Below are positions 17,937 to 24,880 of a stretch of DNA of 64,000 bases, one piece after another. The notes under the pieces were generated by a model that ran no database searches, was not told where the DNA came from, and was given only the letters and a program-made list of their open reading frames with translations. The stretch is from Bacillus_BD oryzisoli_A. GTDB lineage: Bacteria; Bacillota; Bacilli; Bacillales; Cytobacillaceae. Position 1 is the stretch's first letter. Each line of letters starts with the position of its first letter. The DNA is taken from positions 1,364,001-1,428,000 of the forward strand of contig NZ_JBHZRC010000001.1 of assembly GCF_043641075.1 (NCBI RefSeq), given 5' to 3'. The position numbers and the translations under genes are program-made.

Positions 17937-18348
17937 GGTCATGTCCCTCTTTCTTTTCACATAATTCATAAAGAACACTTCCGGTTGACTTAGGATGCAT
18001 GAAAGCAACATTCGCTCCACCGGCTCCAATTCTAGACTCTTCATCTATCATTCTGATGCCATTCTCTTTCATGTCTTGAATTCTCTCTTCGATTGATTCA
18101 ACCCCTAGTGCGACATGATGGATTCCTTGCCCACGTTTGGCAATAAACTTAGCAATTGCACTCTCTTCACTGGTAGGCTCCAAGAGTTCAAGCTTTGTCT
18201 CACCTGCTTTAATAAATGCTACCTTAACCTTTTGATTCTCAACTACTTCCATGCCTAGCAGCTCTAATTTCAGCACTTCCGTGTACAAAGGTAATGCCTC
18301 TTCAATAGAGCTCACAGCAATGCCAATGTGATCTACCTTTTTTATCAT
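17929..18348 (-). CDS. mce: Methylmalonyl-CoA epimerase
   Basis: This 139-residue glyoxalase/VOC-fold metalloenzyme interconverts (S)- and (R)-methylmalonyl-CoA. Metal ligands sit in DHIGIAVSS (His7), GIHHVALGV (second His pair) and YELCEK (Glu near the C-terminus). Length is normal. It is the first gene of a two-gene operon with the carboxyltransferase and corresponds to B. subtilis YqjC. Presence of a mutase in the same window supports the epimerase function over a generic glyoxalase. Confidence 0.92.
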   Translation of the reverse strand: MIKKVDHIGIAVSSIEEALPLYTEVLKLELLGMEVVENQKVKVAFIKAGETKLELLEPTSEESAIAKFIAKRGQGIHHVALGVESIEERIQDMKENGIRMIDEESRIGAGGANVAFMHPKSTGSVLYELCEKKEGHDHA

Positions 18349-18567
18349 CTTTTACCCCATCCCCAAATAAATGAATATGCGTTAAAAATAAATATACGCA
18401 ATAATTTAAATATACTATAATTGTAAAAAAATACTACAATAATCTTAAAATTCGATAAAATTTTTCAAAATCCTTCTTTTTTTGCAGTGTTGTCCAAATT
18501 ATTTTTTGCTAGTAAAATGATAGATAGATAATAACTTTTGAAACAAATATGATGGAGGGATAATGCC

Positions 18568-18669
18568 TTGTCCAAAAAAAGAAAAAAAACGCAAAAGATA
18601 TTTGTTTATTTAATGCTTTTTGCCATGCTTGCGTCTACATTACTTACCGGAATCGCAATGTTTTTTTAA
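18568..18669 (+). CDS. Stressosome-associated miniprotein Prli42
   Basis: This 33-codon ORF starts at TTG with GGAGGG eight bases upstream. The peptide begins MSKKRKKTQKIFVYLM and continues as one hydrophobic helix (LFAMLASTLLTGIAMFF) to the end. A short lysine/arginine-rich cytosolic tail followed by a single transmembrane helix is the hallmark of Prli42, the Listeria membrane miniprotein reported to anchor the stressosome, which is conserved across Firmicutes. It is followed by a terminator shared with the convergent L,D-transpeptidase. Assignment rests on length, charge pattern and sequence resemblance. Confidence 0.85.
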   Translation: MSKKRKKTQKIFVYLMLFAMLASTLLTGIAMFF

Positions 18670-18675
18670 TAAAAC

Positions 18676-18714
18676 AAAAAGGGAATCGTCAAAATGTGAC
18701 AATTCCCTTTATTT
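18676..18714. terminator. Shared terminator of Prli42 gene and L,D-transpeptidase
   Basis: AAAGGGAATCGTCA pairs with TGACAATTCCCTTT (one G-T or mismatch) between the convergent genes, with A/T tracts on both sides. It overlaps the stop codon of the transpeptidase gene. Confidence 0.85.
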
Positions 18715-19221
18715 GATTGCGTTATATTCAATTGCCAGCTCTTCAAAGGATTTTGATGTTGAGATGATTAATATTTTTGTACCGAGCGGAATGATCTCAT
18801 ACAGTGATTCGATTGCTTCATTTTGTAACCGGATGCAGCCCTCAGACACATAGTAACCAATGGAAGCAGGATGATTGGTCCCATGGAGACCATAGATTCT
18901 CCCGTCTGTTTCTTTTGCGTCAAAACCAATCCATCTTGTACCGAGGGGGTTTTCCGGTGTCCCGCCTGGGATATTTTTTCGACGGTAATATGGATTTTCT
19001 GCTTTTACCAAGATGGTAAACAAACCTTCAGGTGTTAAATCCTTCGTTTTTCCTGTCCCAACCTTAACGACAGTCTGCACACGATTCTCATTTACAAGAG
19101 CCATTTCATTTGTTGACTTATTGACAATGACGAAAGGATCACCCGGCACCGGATTCACTCCAAGCGGCCATATTGGCGAAAGGGAAAGCACTAAAAACAG
19201 ACTTGAAATCAACTGCAGCAT
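18709..19221 (-). CDS. Secreted L,D-transpeptidase (YkuD domain)
   Basis: This 170-residue protein has an N-terminal hydrophobic export segment (residues 1-20) and a YkuD catalytic domain. The active-site region reads HGTNHPASIG followed by SEGCIRL, with the nucleophilic Cys in the conserved S-x-GC-x-R motif. Such enzymes make 3-3 crosslinks in peptidoglycan or modify spore cortex or cell wall. It lacks a LysM domain. ATG 19221 is preferred to GTG 19230, which is too close to the GGCGGG ribosome binding site. It lies 27 nt downstream of yqjA. Confidence 0.87.
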   Translation of the reverse strand: MLQLISSLFLVLSLSPIWPLGVNPVPGDPFVIVNKSTNEMALVNENRVQTVVKVGTGKTKDLTPEGLFTILVKAENPYYRRKNIPGGTPENPLGTRWIGFDAKETDGRIYGLHGTNHPASIGYYVSEGCIRLQNEAIESLYEIIPLGTKILIISTSKSFEELAIEYNAIK

Positions 19222-19248
19222 TGCGATCACCCGCCTATTTCTTTTGCT

Positions 19249-20250
19249 TTAGTTTCCTTCTCCGAGTCGTTCTTCATACACTGCTTTTTGTTTTTCTATT
19301 CCTTTAAAATTCCGTTTAATCAGCAGATATTGCTCCATTTCTTTCACAAAGTGAAGAAGTGCTGCTCGAACCTCAAATTCCTTCCGTGTTTTGGGAAGCT
19401 CCATGTTTTCAAATAGCTTATGCATTTCATGAAGCTTATCCAAATAAATAGTTGCTGTGTTCCCTGCATGAATATGCTCCGCCAGCTCTTCTATAAAATC
19501 GGCAATTATTTTTCCTTGCTCAACCGTATGGGTAATGGACGTGATGATTGGCAGGACCCTTTCGATTATTTCAAATTGTTTCTCCCTTATTTTAAAATAG
19601 GTATAATACAAATCATCCTCTTCATTATGTATCAATTGATTTTCTATTACCTGAAAGGACATCCTTTTAGCATCATTTATCAAATGAATGGTTTCAGCGA
19701 TTTCCTTTCCATCCCAATTACTATCACCCACACGTAAATATTTGACGATTTCAAGGAATATACTTCGAAAATTCGCCTCAATCCTTTTCTGATATTCTTC
19801 AATTTGATTATCCAAGCTTGGCATATAGAGATTGGCCAGCAAAGCAACACCAATACCAATGAAAATAATCGCTAGCTCATTAAAAATAAAGGCGAATGTA
19901 ACCTGTCCCGCTGAGAAAAAATGCAAAATAATGACCGCACTCGAAACGATGCCTTCACTTGCCTTAAGCATGACCACAGTAGGAATATAAAATAATAATA
20001 ACAAGCCGATCACAATCGGGTGATAGGCGATGCCCTCAAAGAAAATAATAGAAAACACAATAGCAGTCATACATGCCAGGATACGGTCCCATGATGCCCG
20101 CAGTGATTTCTTCTTTGTTACTTGAATACAAAGGATCGTTAGTATCCCAGCAGAAACAAAATTTTGAAAACCTAAATATTGAGCAAGCATAATGGACACA
20201 GTTGCACCGGCAGCAGATTTGATAGTGCGGTAGCCAATACGAAATTTCAT
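19249..20250 (-). CDS. yqjA: Aromatic acid exporter family membrane protein YqjA
   Basis: This 333-residue protein has about five transmembrane helices in residues 10-145 (ArAE/FUSC-like membrane domain) and a long helical cytosolic domain with the C-terminal ArAE_1_C pattern. B. subtilis YqjA occupies the same place between yqjB and artM. The family is named for aromatic-acid efflux, but no substrate has been shown for this member. It is transcribed with the L,D-transpeptidase downstream of it. Confidence 0.85.
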   Translation of the reverse strand: MKFRIGYRTIKSAAGATVSIMLAQYLGFQNFVSAGILTILCIQVTKKKSLRASWDRILACMTAIVFSIIFFEGIAYHPIVIGLLLLFYIPTVVMLKASEGIVSSAVIILHFFSAGQVTFAFIFNELAIIFIGIGVALLANLYMPSLDNQIEEYQKRIEANFRSIFLEIVKYLRVGDSNWDGKEIAETIHLINDAKRMSFQVIENQLIHNEEDDLYYTYFKIREKQFEIIERVLPIITSITHTVEQGKIIADFIEELAEHIHAGNTATIYLDKLHEMHKLFENMELPKTRKEFEVRAALLHFVKEMEQYLLIKRNFKGIEKQKAVYEERLGEGN

Positions 20251-20312
20251 ATTTCTTCTCCCTGTTCTTACAGTCGTTACCTATAGTTTACCATGGAATA
20301 ATTCTCTAAAAT

Positions 20313-20342
20313 AAAAAAGATGATCGTTTCGACCATCTTTTT
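20313..20342 (-). terminator. Terminator of artPQM
   Basis: An imperfect hairpin (AAAGATGGTCG with CGATCATCTTT) is followed by a T-run on the minus strand, 22 nt after the artM stop. Confidence 0.75.
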
Positions 20343-20363
20343 CCATTACTCTATTTTTGTTAA

Positions 20364-21086
20364 TTAAAGAATTTTCTCCAGGAATTCCTTTGCCCTTTGG
20401 CTTTTCGGGTTAGTGAAGAATTCCTCCGGAGGTGCATCCTCAGCAAGAACACCGCCTTCTAAAAAAAGAACTCGGTCAGCAACCTCCTTGGCAAAGCCCA
20501 TTTCATGTGTGACAATAGCCATCGTCATGCCAGACTCTGCTAATGACTTCATAACATCCAGCACTTCTTTCACCATTTCAGGGTCAAGCGCAGAGGTCGG
20601 TTCATCAAACAGCATAACCTCCGGTTCCATCGCTAACGCTCGTGCGATCGCCACCCGCTGTTTTTGACCACCTGACAAACGATTCGGATATACATTAGCC
20701 TTTTCAGCTAATCCCACCTTATCTAATAAAGCCATCCCTTTTTTCTCCGCTTCCAGCTTCGATAGACGCTTTACTTTCATTGGGGCATACGTAATATTCT
20801 CCATAACCGTTTTATGGGGAAACAAGTGAAAATGTTGAAAGACCATTCCTACGTTCTGCCTCATTTTCATTATATTCGTTTTCTTATATGTTATTTCTGC
20901 ACCATCGATATAAATATGGCCTCCTGTGGGCTCTTCTAATAAATTTAAACAACGAAGGAATGTTGATTTTCCTGATCCGGATGGACCAATAATGGCCACA
21001 ACTTCTCCTTCTTCAATGTTTGTTGAAATTCCTTTTAATACCTCAAGTTTGCCGAAATGCTTTGTTAATCCTTCCACCCTAATCAC
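20364..21086 (-). CDS. artM: Arginine/polar amino acid ABC importer ATPase
   Basis: This 240-residue ATPase has Walker A GPSGSGKST near residue 34, LSGGQKQR near 133 and Walker B LFDEPTSALD near 156. It is the same family as the ATPase at the start of the window but a distinct paralogue. It starts at GTG, overlapping the end of artQ by eight bases. Gene order SBP-permease-ATPase and location upstream of yqjA match B. subtilis artPQM, reported as a high-affinity arginine importer. Confidence 0.9.
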   Translation of the reverse strand: MIRVEGLTKHFGKLEVLKGISTNIEEGEVVAIIGPSGSGKSTFLRCLNLLEEPTGGHIYIDGAEITYKKTNIMKMRQNVGMVFQHFHLFPHKTVMENITYAPMKVKRLSKLEAEKKGMALLDKVGLAEKANVYPNRLSGGQKQRVAIARALAMEPEVMLFDEPTSALDPEMVKEVLDVMKSLAESGMTMAIVTHEMGFAKEVADRVLFLEGGVLAEDAPPEEFFTNPKSQRAKEFLEKIL

Positions 21087-21738
21087 TTTTTCTCATTCTC
21101 CTCTCGACAAGCTTTCCGATCATCGTTAATAGCATGACAATAAGATAATAAATGACTCCGGCTAATAACAACGGTTCAATAAAGCGGAATTTATCGGCTC
21201 CGACCTGGTAAGCTCGGCGCATAACATCCATAACCCCAATTGTTGTAACAATCGCCGATTCCTTTGTTAAGGAAATAAACTCATTCATTAATGAAGGTAA
21301 AATATTTTTTAATGCCTGTGGAAGCACAATATTAAGCATCATCGAAGGGTATGGAACACCTAGTGCCATAGCTGCTTCACTTTGTCCTTTATCAACTGCA
21401 AGAATACCACCGCGTATAATCTCTGAAATATAGGCAGTAGAATTCAGAGCAAAAGAAACGACAGCAGCCGTAAACGGATCAATTTGATAACCTAATACCT
21501 GAGGAGATCCAAAATAGATAATCATCAGCTGTAAAACAAGCGGGGTGCCGCGAAAAATGGAAGTATAGGCGTCCGCAATCCAACCTAAAAACTTAATATT
21601 ACTTATTTTAAATAATGATAATATGATACCGAATACGAACCCTAATACCCCGGCAAGAAAAGCAATCTGGAGAGTCACTCCAAGGCCTTTTAAGATAAAG
21701 GGGAACGATGGAAGAACGGATGTAAAATCAAAATTCAT
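21079..21738 (-). CDS. artQ: Arginine/polar amino acid ABC importer permease
   Basis: This 219-residue membrane protein has about five helices and the ATPase-coupling EAA loop (SEAAMALGVPYPSM) near residues 125-138. It is the partner of ArtM, translationally coupled by overlap. An AGAGGA ribosome binding site precedes the ATG. A terminator hairpin and a dispersed repeat separate it from artP, so less permease than binding protein is probably made. Confidence 0.9.
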   Translation of the reverse strand: MNFDFTSVLPSFPFILKGLGVTLQIAFLAGVLGFVFGIILSLFKISNIKFLGWIADAYTSIFRGTPLVLQLMIIYFGSPQVLGYQIDPFTAAVVSFALNSTAYISEIIRGGILAVDKGQSEAAMALGVPYPSMMLNIVLPQALKNILPSLMNEFISLTKESAIVTTIGVMDVMRRAYQVGADKFRFIEPLLLAGVIYYLIVMLLTMIGKLVERRMRKSD

Positions 21739-21763
21739 GTATAATCATTCCTCTCACAAAAAT

Positions 21764-21952
21764 CAAATTCGCCCGTCGAATTTGCGTCCGGATTTTTCTC
21801 GAGCTCGCTCGAGAAATTACCATTAAAAAATCCGTGACATCCGCCGGAGGCTTAACTTCAATCAGCAGGGGTTTGAACCCCACTGAATCGGAGTGCTTTT
21901 TGCATTCATCCCCCACTTTTAGAGATGGAGGACTTCTGCTGAATGAAGTTAA
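21764..21952. repeat. Dispersed palindromic repeat, copy 1 (between artQ and artP)
   Basis: The left dyad CAAATTCGCCCGTCGAATTTG is 21764-21784. The middle has a CGGATTTT/AAAATCCG pair and a CTCGAG-rich palindrome. The right arm ends CTTCTGCTGAATGAAGTTAA, partly inverse to GCTTAACTTCAATCAGCAG about 90 nt before. Copies with the same blocks occur at 44170-44303 and 62001-62053. It carries no convincing coding sequence. Confidence 0.85.
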
Positions 21953-21965
21953 CTAGAAAATACAT

Positions 21966-22005
21966 AAAAAACGTTCAGAAAACGATTCTCTTCTGAACGT
22001 TTTTT
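21966..22005 (-). terminator. Intra-operon terminator between artP and artQ
   Basis: AAAAAACGTTCAGAA pairs with TTCTGAACGTTTTTT around a 10-nt loop. It lies 13 nt after the artP stop, ahead of the permease gene. Partial read-through would give binding protein in excess. Confidence 0.88.
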
Positions 22006-22017
22006 ACTTTATACTTA

Positions 22018-22806
22018 TTACTCTGCGTCAAACCACTTCTTAACGATTTTATCTACTTCGCCGTTTTCTATCATTTTCTTTAATTCTGTATTAAATTCTT
22101 CTTTTAACTCGCTATCCTTAGGGAAAGCAATGGCATATCCACCATCAGCATCTTCGATTGTAGTGCCTTCAACATCCTTAGCTTCTTCTAAATATCCTTT
22201 AGCAACAGTATCTTCAATGATTGCTGCATCTAAACGCCCTGCAAGAATCTCTTGAATAAGCTCTGGTACTCTGTTACGGCTTTCGTATGAAAAGCCTGTA
22301 CTTTCAGCAAGCTCCTTCGCTTTTTCCTCTTGAATAGACCCTAATTGAGCGCCAACCTTTTTACCTTTTAGTTGATCGACACTTTTAATGCCGCTGCCCT
22401 TTTTTGAAACAATAACATGCTTTGAAGTATAGTACGTATCACTAAAATCAACACTTTCCTTACGCTCATCCGTAGCAGACATGGCAGCCATTACAAAATC
22501 AGCTTGTCCATTTTGTAATGAAGAAATAAGACCTCCAAAATCCATATCCTGAATTTCTAACTCATAGCCTAGCTTTTCAGTAATCGCTTTTGCAATATCA
22601 ATATCTAGACCGATAATATCTTCACCTTTTGCCGTATCGATATATTCAAACGGTGCATAATCAGCAGATGTAGCCATTTTTAATACCTTTGCATCTGAAT
22701 CTTTATTGACGCCTTCATTGGCTGACTCCTCTTTAGCGCCCCCGCAGGCAGCAAGAATTCCGATAATCAACATGCTCATTACTAACATTGAGATAATTTT
22801 CTTCAA
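22018..22806 (-). CDS. artP: Arginine/polar amino acid-binding lipoprotein
   Basis: This 262-residue family-3 solute-binding protein has a signal peptide that ends at the lipobox LAAC, Cys21. Family signatures GLDIDIAKAI and ERKESVDFSDTYY follow. The frame is open further upstream, but GGAGG lies eight bases before the TTG at 22806, which gives the usual lipoprotein N-terminus MKKIISMLV. It is the first gene of artPQM. Arginine is inferred from synteny with B. subtilis, not from ligand residues. Confidence 0.9.
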   Translation of the reverse strand: MKKIISMLVMSMLIIGILAACGGAKEESANEGVNKDSDAKVLKMATSADYAPFEYIDTAKGEDIIGLDIDIAKAITEKLGYELEIQDMDFGGLISSLQNGQADFVMAAMSATDERKESVDFSDTYYTSKHVIVSKKGSGIKSVDQLKGKKVGAQLGSIQEEKAKELAESTGFSYESRNRVPELIQEILAGRLDAAIIEDTVAKGYLEEAKDVEGTTIEDADGGYAIAFPKDSELKEEFNTELKKMIENGEVDKIVKKWFDAE

Positions 22807-22983
22807 CTTTATTTCCTCCTCTTTTTTCTTCAACTTATTTATATTATTAGCCTTTTATTGTGTATTCTATCTAAATAACATTAACTAATAATTATTCACA
22901 TAAATGAATTTTAACACATAATCTCACTTATGCAACTAAAATTTATTTTAATATAATATTCTAAAATTATAAACGTTATTAAT

Positions 22984-23027
22984 GAAAAAAGAGAGGCACA
23001 TGATGATAACCCCACATGTCCCCCTCA
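22984..23027 (-). terminator. Terminator of brxB
   Basis: On the minus strand GGGACATG pairs with CATGTGCC-type sequence and a six-T run follows, 20 nt after the brxB stop. Confidence 0.65.
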
Positions 23028-23047
23028 AATCAATTACAGTCTCTTAT

Positions 23048-23485
23048 TTAGAATTCCTCACAATACTTATCAAATGCATCCTGCAGCTTTTGCATAACAG
23101 CAGCTGGCTCATGTCCTTCGATTTCATGACGTTCAACCATTGTTTGGATTTTCCCATCCTTTAAAAGAGCAAAAGACGGTGAGGATGGCGGATATCCAGT
23201 AAAATAGGAACGTGCCTTTTCAGTCGCATCTTTATCCTGTCCAGCAAAAACAGTTACTAATTGATCTGGTCGCTTATCGTAATGAATAGCGTGTGCCGCA
23301 ACCGGGCGAGCAATCCCCCCCGCACAGCCACAAACGGAATTAATCATGACTAAGGTTGTTCCATTTTTGGCAAATGCCTCTTCCACCTCTTCAGGCGTCT
23401 TTAATTCAGTATAGCCCGCTGCGACAATTTCCTGCCGCGCTTGGCGAACATGATCGTTCATAAACAGATTAAAATCAATATTCAT
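23048..23485 (-). CDS. brxB: Bacilliredoxin BrxB
   Basis: This 145-residue thioredoxin-fold protein removes bacillithiol from S-bacillithiolated proteins after oxidative or hypochlorite stress. The redox motif CGC (Cys52-Gly53-Cys54, in SVCGCAGG) is diagnostic of BrxA/BrxB. Position upstream of artP and downstream of the bkd region matches B. subtilis YqiW, so BrxB is chosen over the paralogue BrxA. It implies that the organism uses bacillithiol. It appears monocistronic. Confidence 0.93.
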   Translation of the reverse strand: MNIDFNLFMNDHVRQARQEIVAAGYTELKTPEEVEEAFAKNGTTLVMINSVCGCAGGIARPVAAHAIHYDKRPDQLVTVFAGQDKDATEKARSYFTGYPPSSPSFALLKDGKIQTMVERHEIEGHEPAAVMQKLQDAFDKYCEEF

Positions 23486-23591
23486 TTGAACTCTCCTTAT
23501 TTTTCATATTTGTTATAATTACATCATAACAATATGATTAAGTTTAGTACAAATGAGACGCTTTTTTGTTACAACCCACTTAAACATGGTT

Positions 23592-23720
23592 GTTGATTTC
23601 CGTTCCAGGCACTTCGCTTTCCGCAGGCGACCGCCGAGCCTCCTCGACACTTCGTGTCTGTGGGGTCTCGACTGTTTCGCTTCTCCTGCAGGAGTCTTCG
23701 TACCTTCCACTGCAATCAAC
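23592..23720. repeat. GC-rich Bacillaceae-type intergenic repeat
   Basis: A 129-nt element with imperfect terminal inverted repeats (GTTGATTTCCGTTCCAGG at the left, inverse of CCTTCCACTGCAATCAAC at the right) and internal GC-rich blocks (CTTTCCGC, CTCCTGCAGGAG). Its base composition is strongly unlike the AT-rich flanks. I recognise the ends from similar intergenic repeats in other Bacillus-group genomes. It contains no gene. Confidence 0.75.
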
Positions 23721-23755
23721 GTGCTAATAAAATGAACATAGTACTTTAACACAGC

Positions 23756-24880
23756 CTATGTTAACGATTTATAAAATTGTTCAAATAATTCTTCCACAGC
23801 GGATGTGACTGTTTTATTACCTGAGATTACCTGGTTTTCAACCATTGGAAGCATTTCTCTAATTGCTGGATTATGAAAAAAGCTGTTTTGGAGCTGGTCG
23901 ATAATCATACTTTTCATCCATTCTATCGTTTGCAATCTTCTTCGATCAGCAAACACCCCTGACTGCTCCGTTGTTGATTGAAAATCATTAATAACATCCC
24001 AAATCTCCTTAACGCCCTCTTCCATTAAGGCAGAGCATGTGTAGGCTTTTGTTTCCCAGCCTTTTGTTGCCGGCTGGAGAAAATGTAAAATCTGATTATA
24101 TTCCTTTTTTGTCTTTAATGCTGATGTTTTATTTTCCCCATCTGCTTTATTGACAACAATTGCATCAGCAAGCTCCATGATCCCTTTTTTCATTCCTTGT
24201 AATTCGTCGCCTGCACCCGTTAATACAATTAACATGAAAAAATCAACCATATCTCGGACAATTACTTCACTTTGACCGACACCAACTGTCTCAATTAAGA
24301 TCACATCAAAGCCAAATGCCTCACATAGCAGCATTGTTTCTCTTGTTTTGCGGTGAACACCGCCAAGCTTCCCCGCCGATGGGGAAGGGCGGATAAACGC
24401 CCTTGGATTACGGGATAGCTGCTCCATACGTGTTTTATCACCAAGAATGCTGCCGCCGCTTCTGCTTGAGCTTGGGTCCACGGCAAGAACGGCGACCTTT
24501 AACCCGAGATTACATAGAAACATGCCAAAGGCTTCAATAAACGTACTTTTCCCAGCACCAGGTACTCCTGTGATCCCAATGCGGATGGCCTTTCCGGTAT
24601 TGGGCAAAAGCTGCTGAAGAAGCGTTTGAGCCTTCTGAAAGTGGTGTTCTGCGTTACTCTCAATTAATGTAATGGAGCGGGCAAGCATCGTACGGTCACC
24701 ATTCAGTATTCCTTCCGCTAACTGCTCACAAGTAATTTCATCAGCGACTTTCTTTTTTCGAAACGTCCTGTTTTTAACAAGGCCTTCTTGAGGAGTAGTT
24801 TCTACTCCTTTCCGAATATACGTTGAAAATTTATCGGGCTCATCTTGATTCGTCCATTCGGGCCTTTTATCTTCAGACAT
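23756..24880 (-). CDS. meaB: Methylmalonyl-CoA mutase-associated GTPase MeaB
   Basis: This 374-residue G3E-family P-loop GTPase protects and reloads methylmalonyl-CoA mutase with adenosylcobalamin. Walker A GVPGAGKST is at 105-113, followed by DPSSSRSGGSILGDKTRM (metal/switch segment), ETVGVGQSE (switch II region) and NKADG for guanine specificity near 240. An extra N-terminal 45 residues precede the core. The ATG directly follows the mutB stop, so the three genes mutA-mutB-meaB are one operon. Confidence 0.95.
   Translation of the reverse strand: MSEDKRPEWTNQDEPDKFSTYIRKGVETTPQEGLVKNRTFRKKKVADEITCEQLAEGILNGDRTMLARSITLIESNAEHHFQKAQTLLQQLLPNTGKAIRIGITGVPGAGKSTFIEAFGMFLCNLGLKVAVLAVDPSSSRSGGSILGDKTRMEQLSRNPRAFIRPSPSAGKLGGVHRKTRETMLLCEAFGFDVILIETVGVGQSEVIVRDMVDFFMLIVLTGAGDELQGMKKGIMELADAIVVNKADGENKTSALKTKKEYNQILHFLQPATKGWETKAYTCSALMEEGVKEIWDVINDFQSTTEQSGVFADRRRLQTIEWMKSMIIDQLQNSFFHNPAIREMLPMVENQVISGNKTVTSAVEELFEQFYKSLT

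Noticed and set aside
21728..21916. Small minus-strand ORF between artQ and artP
   Set aside because: It lies inside the dispersed repeat, crosses palindromes and has no RBS or family resemblance.
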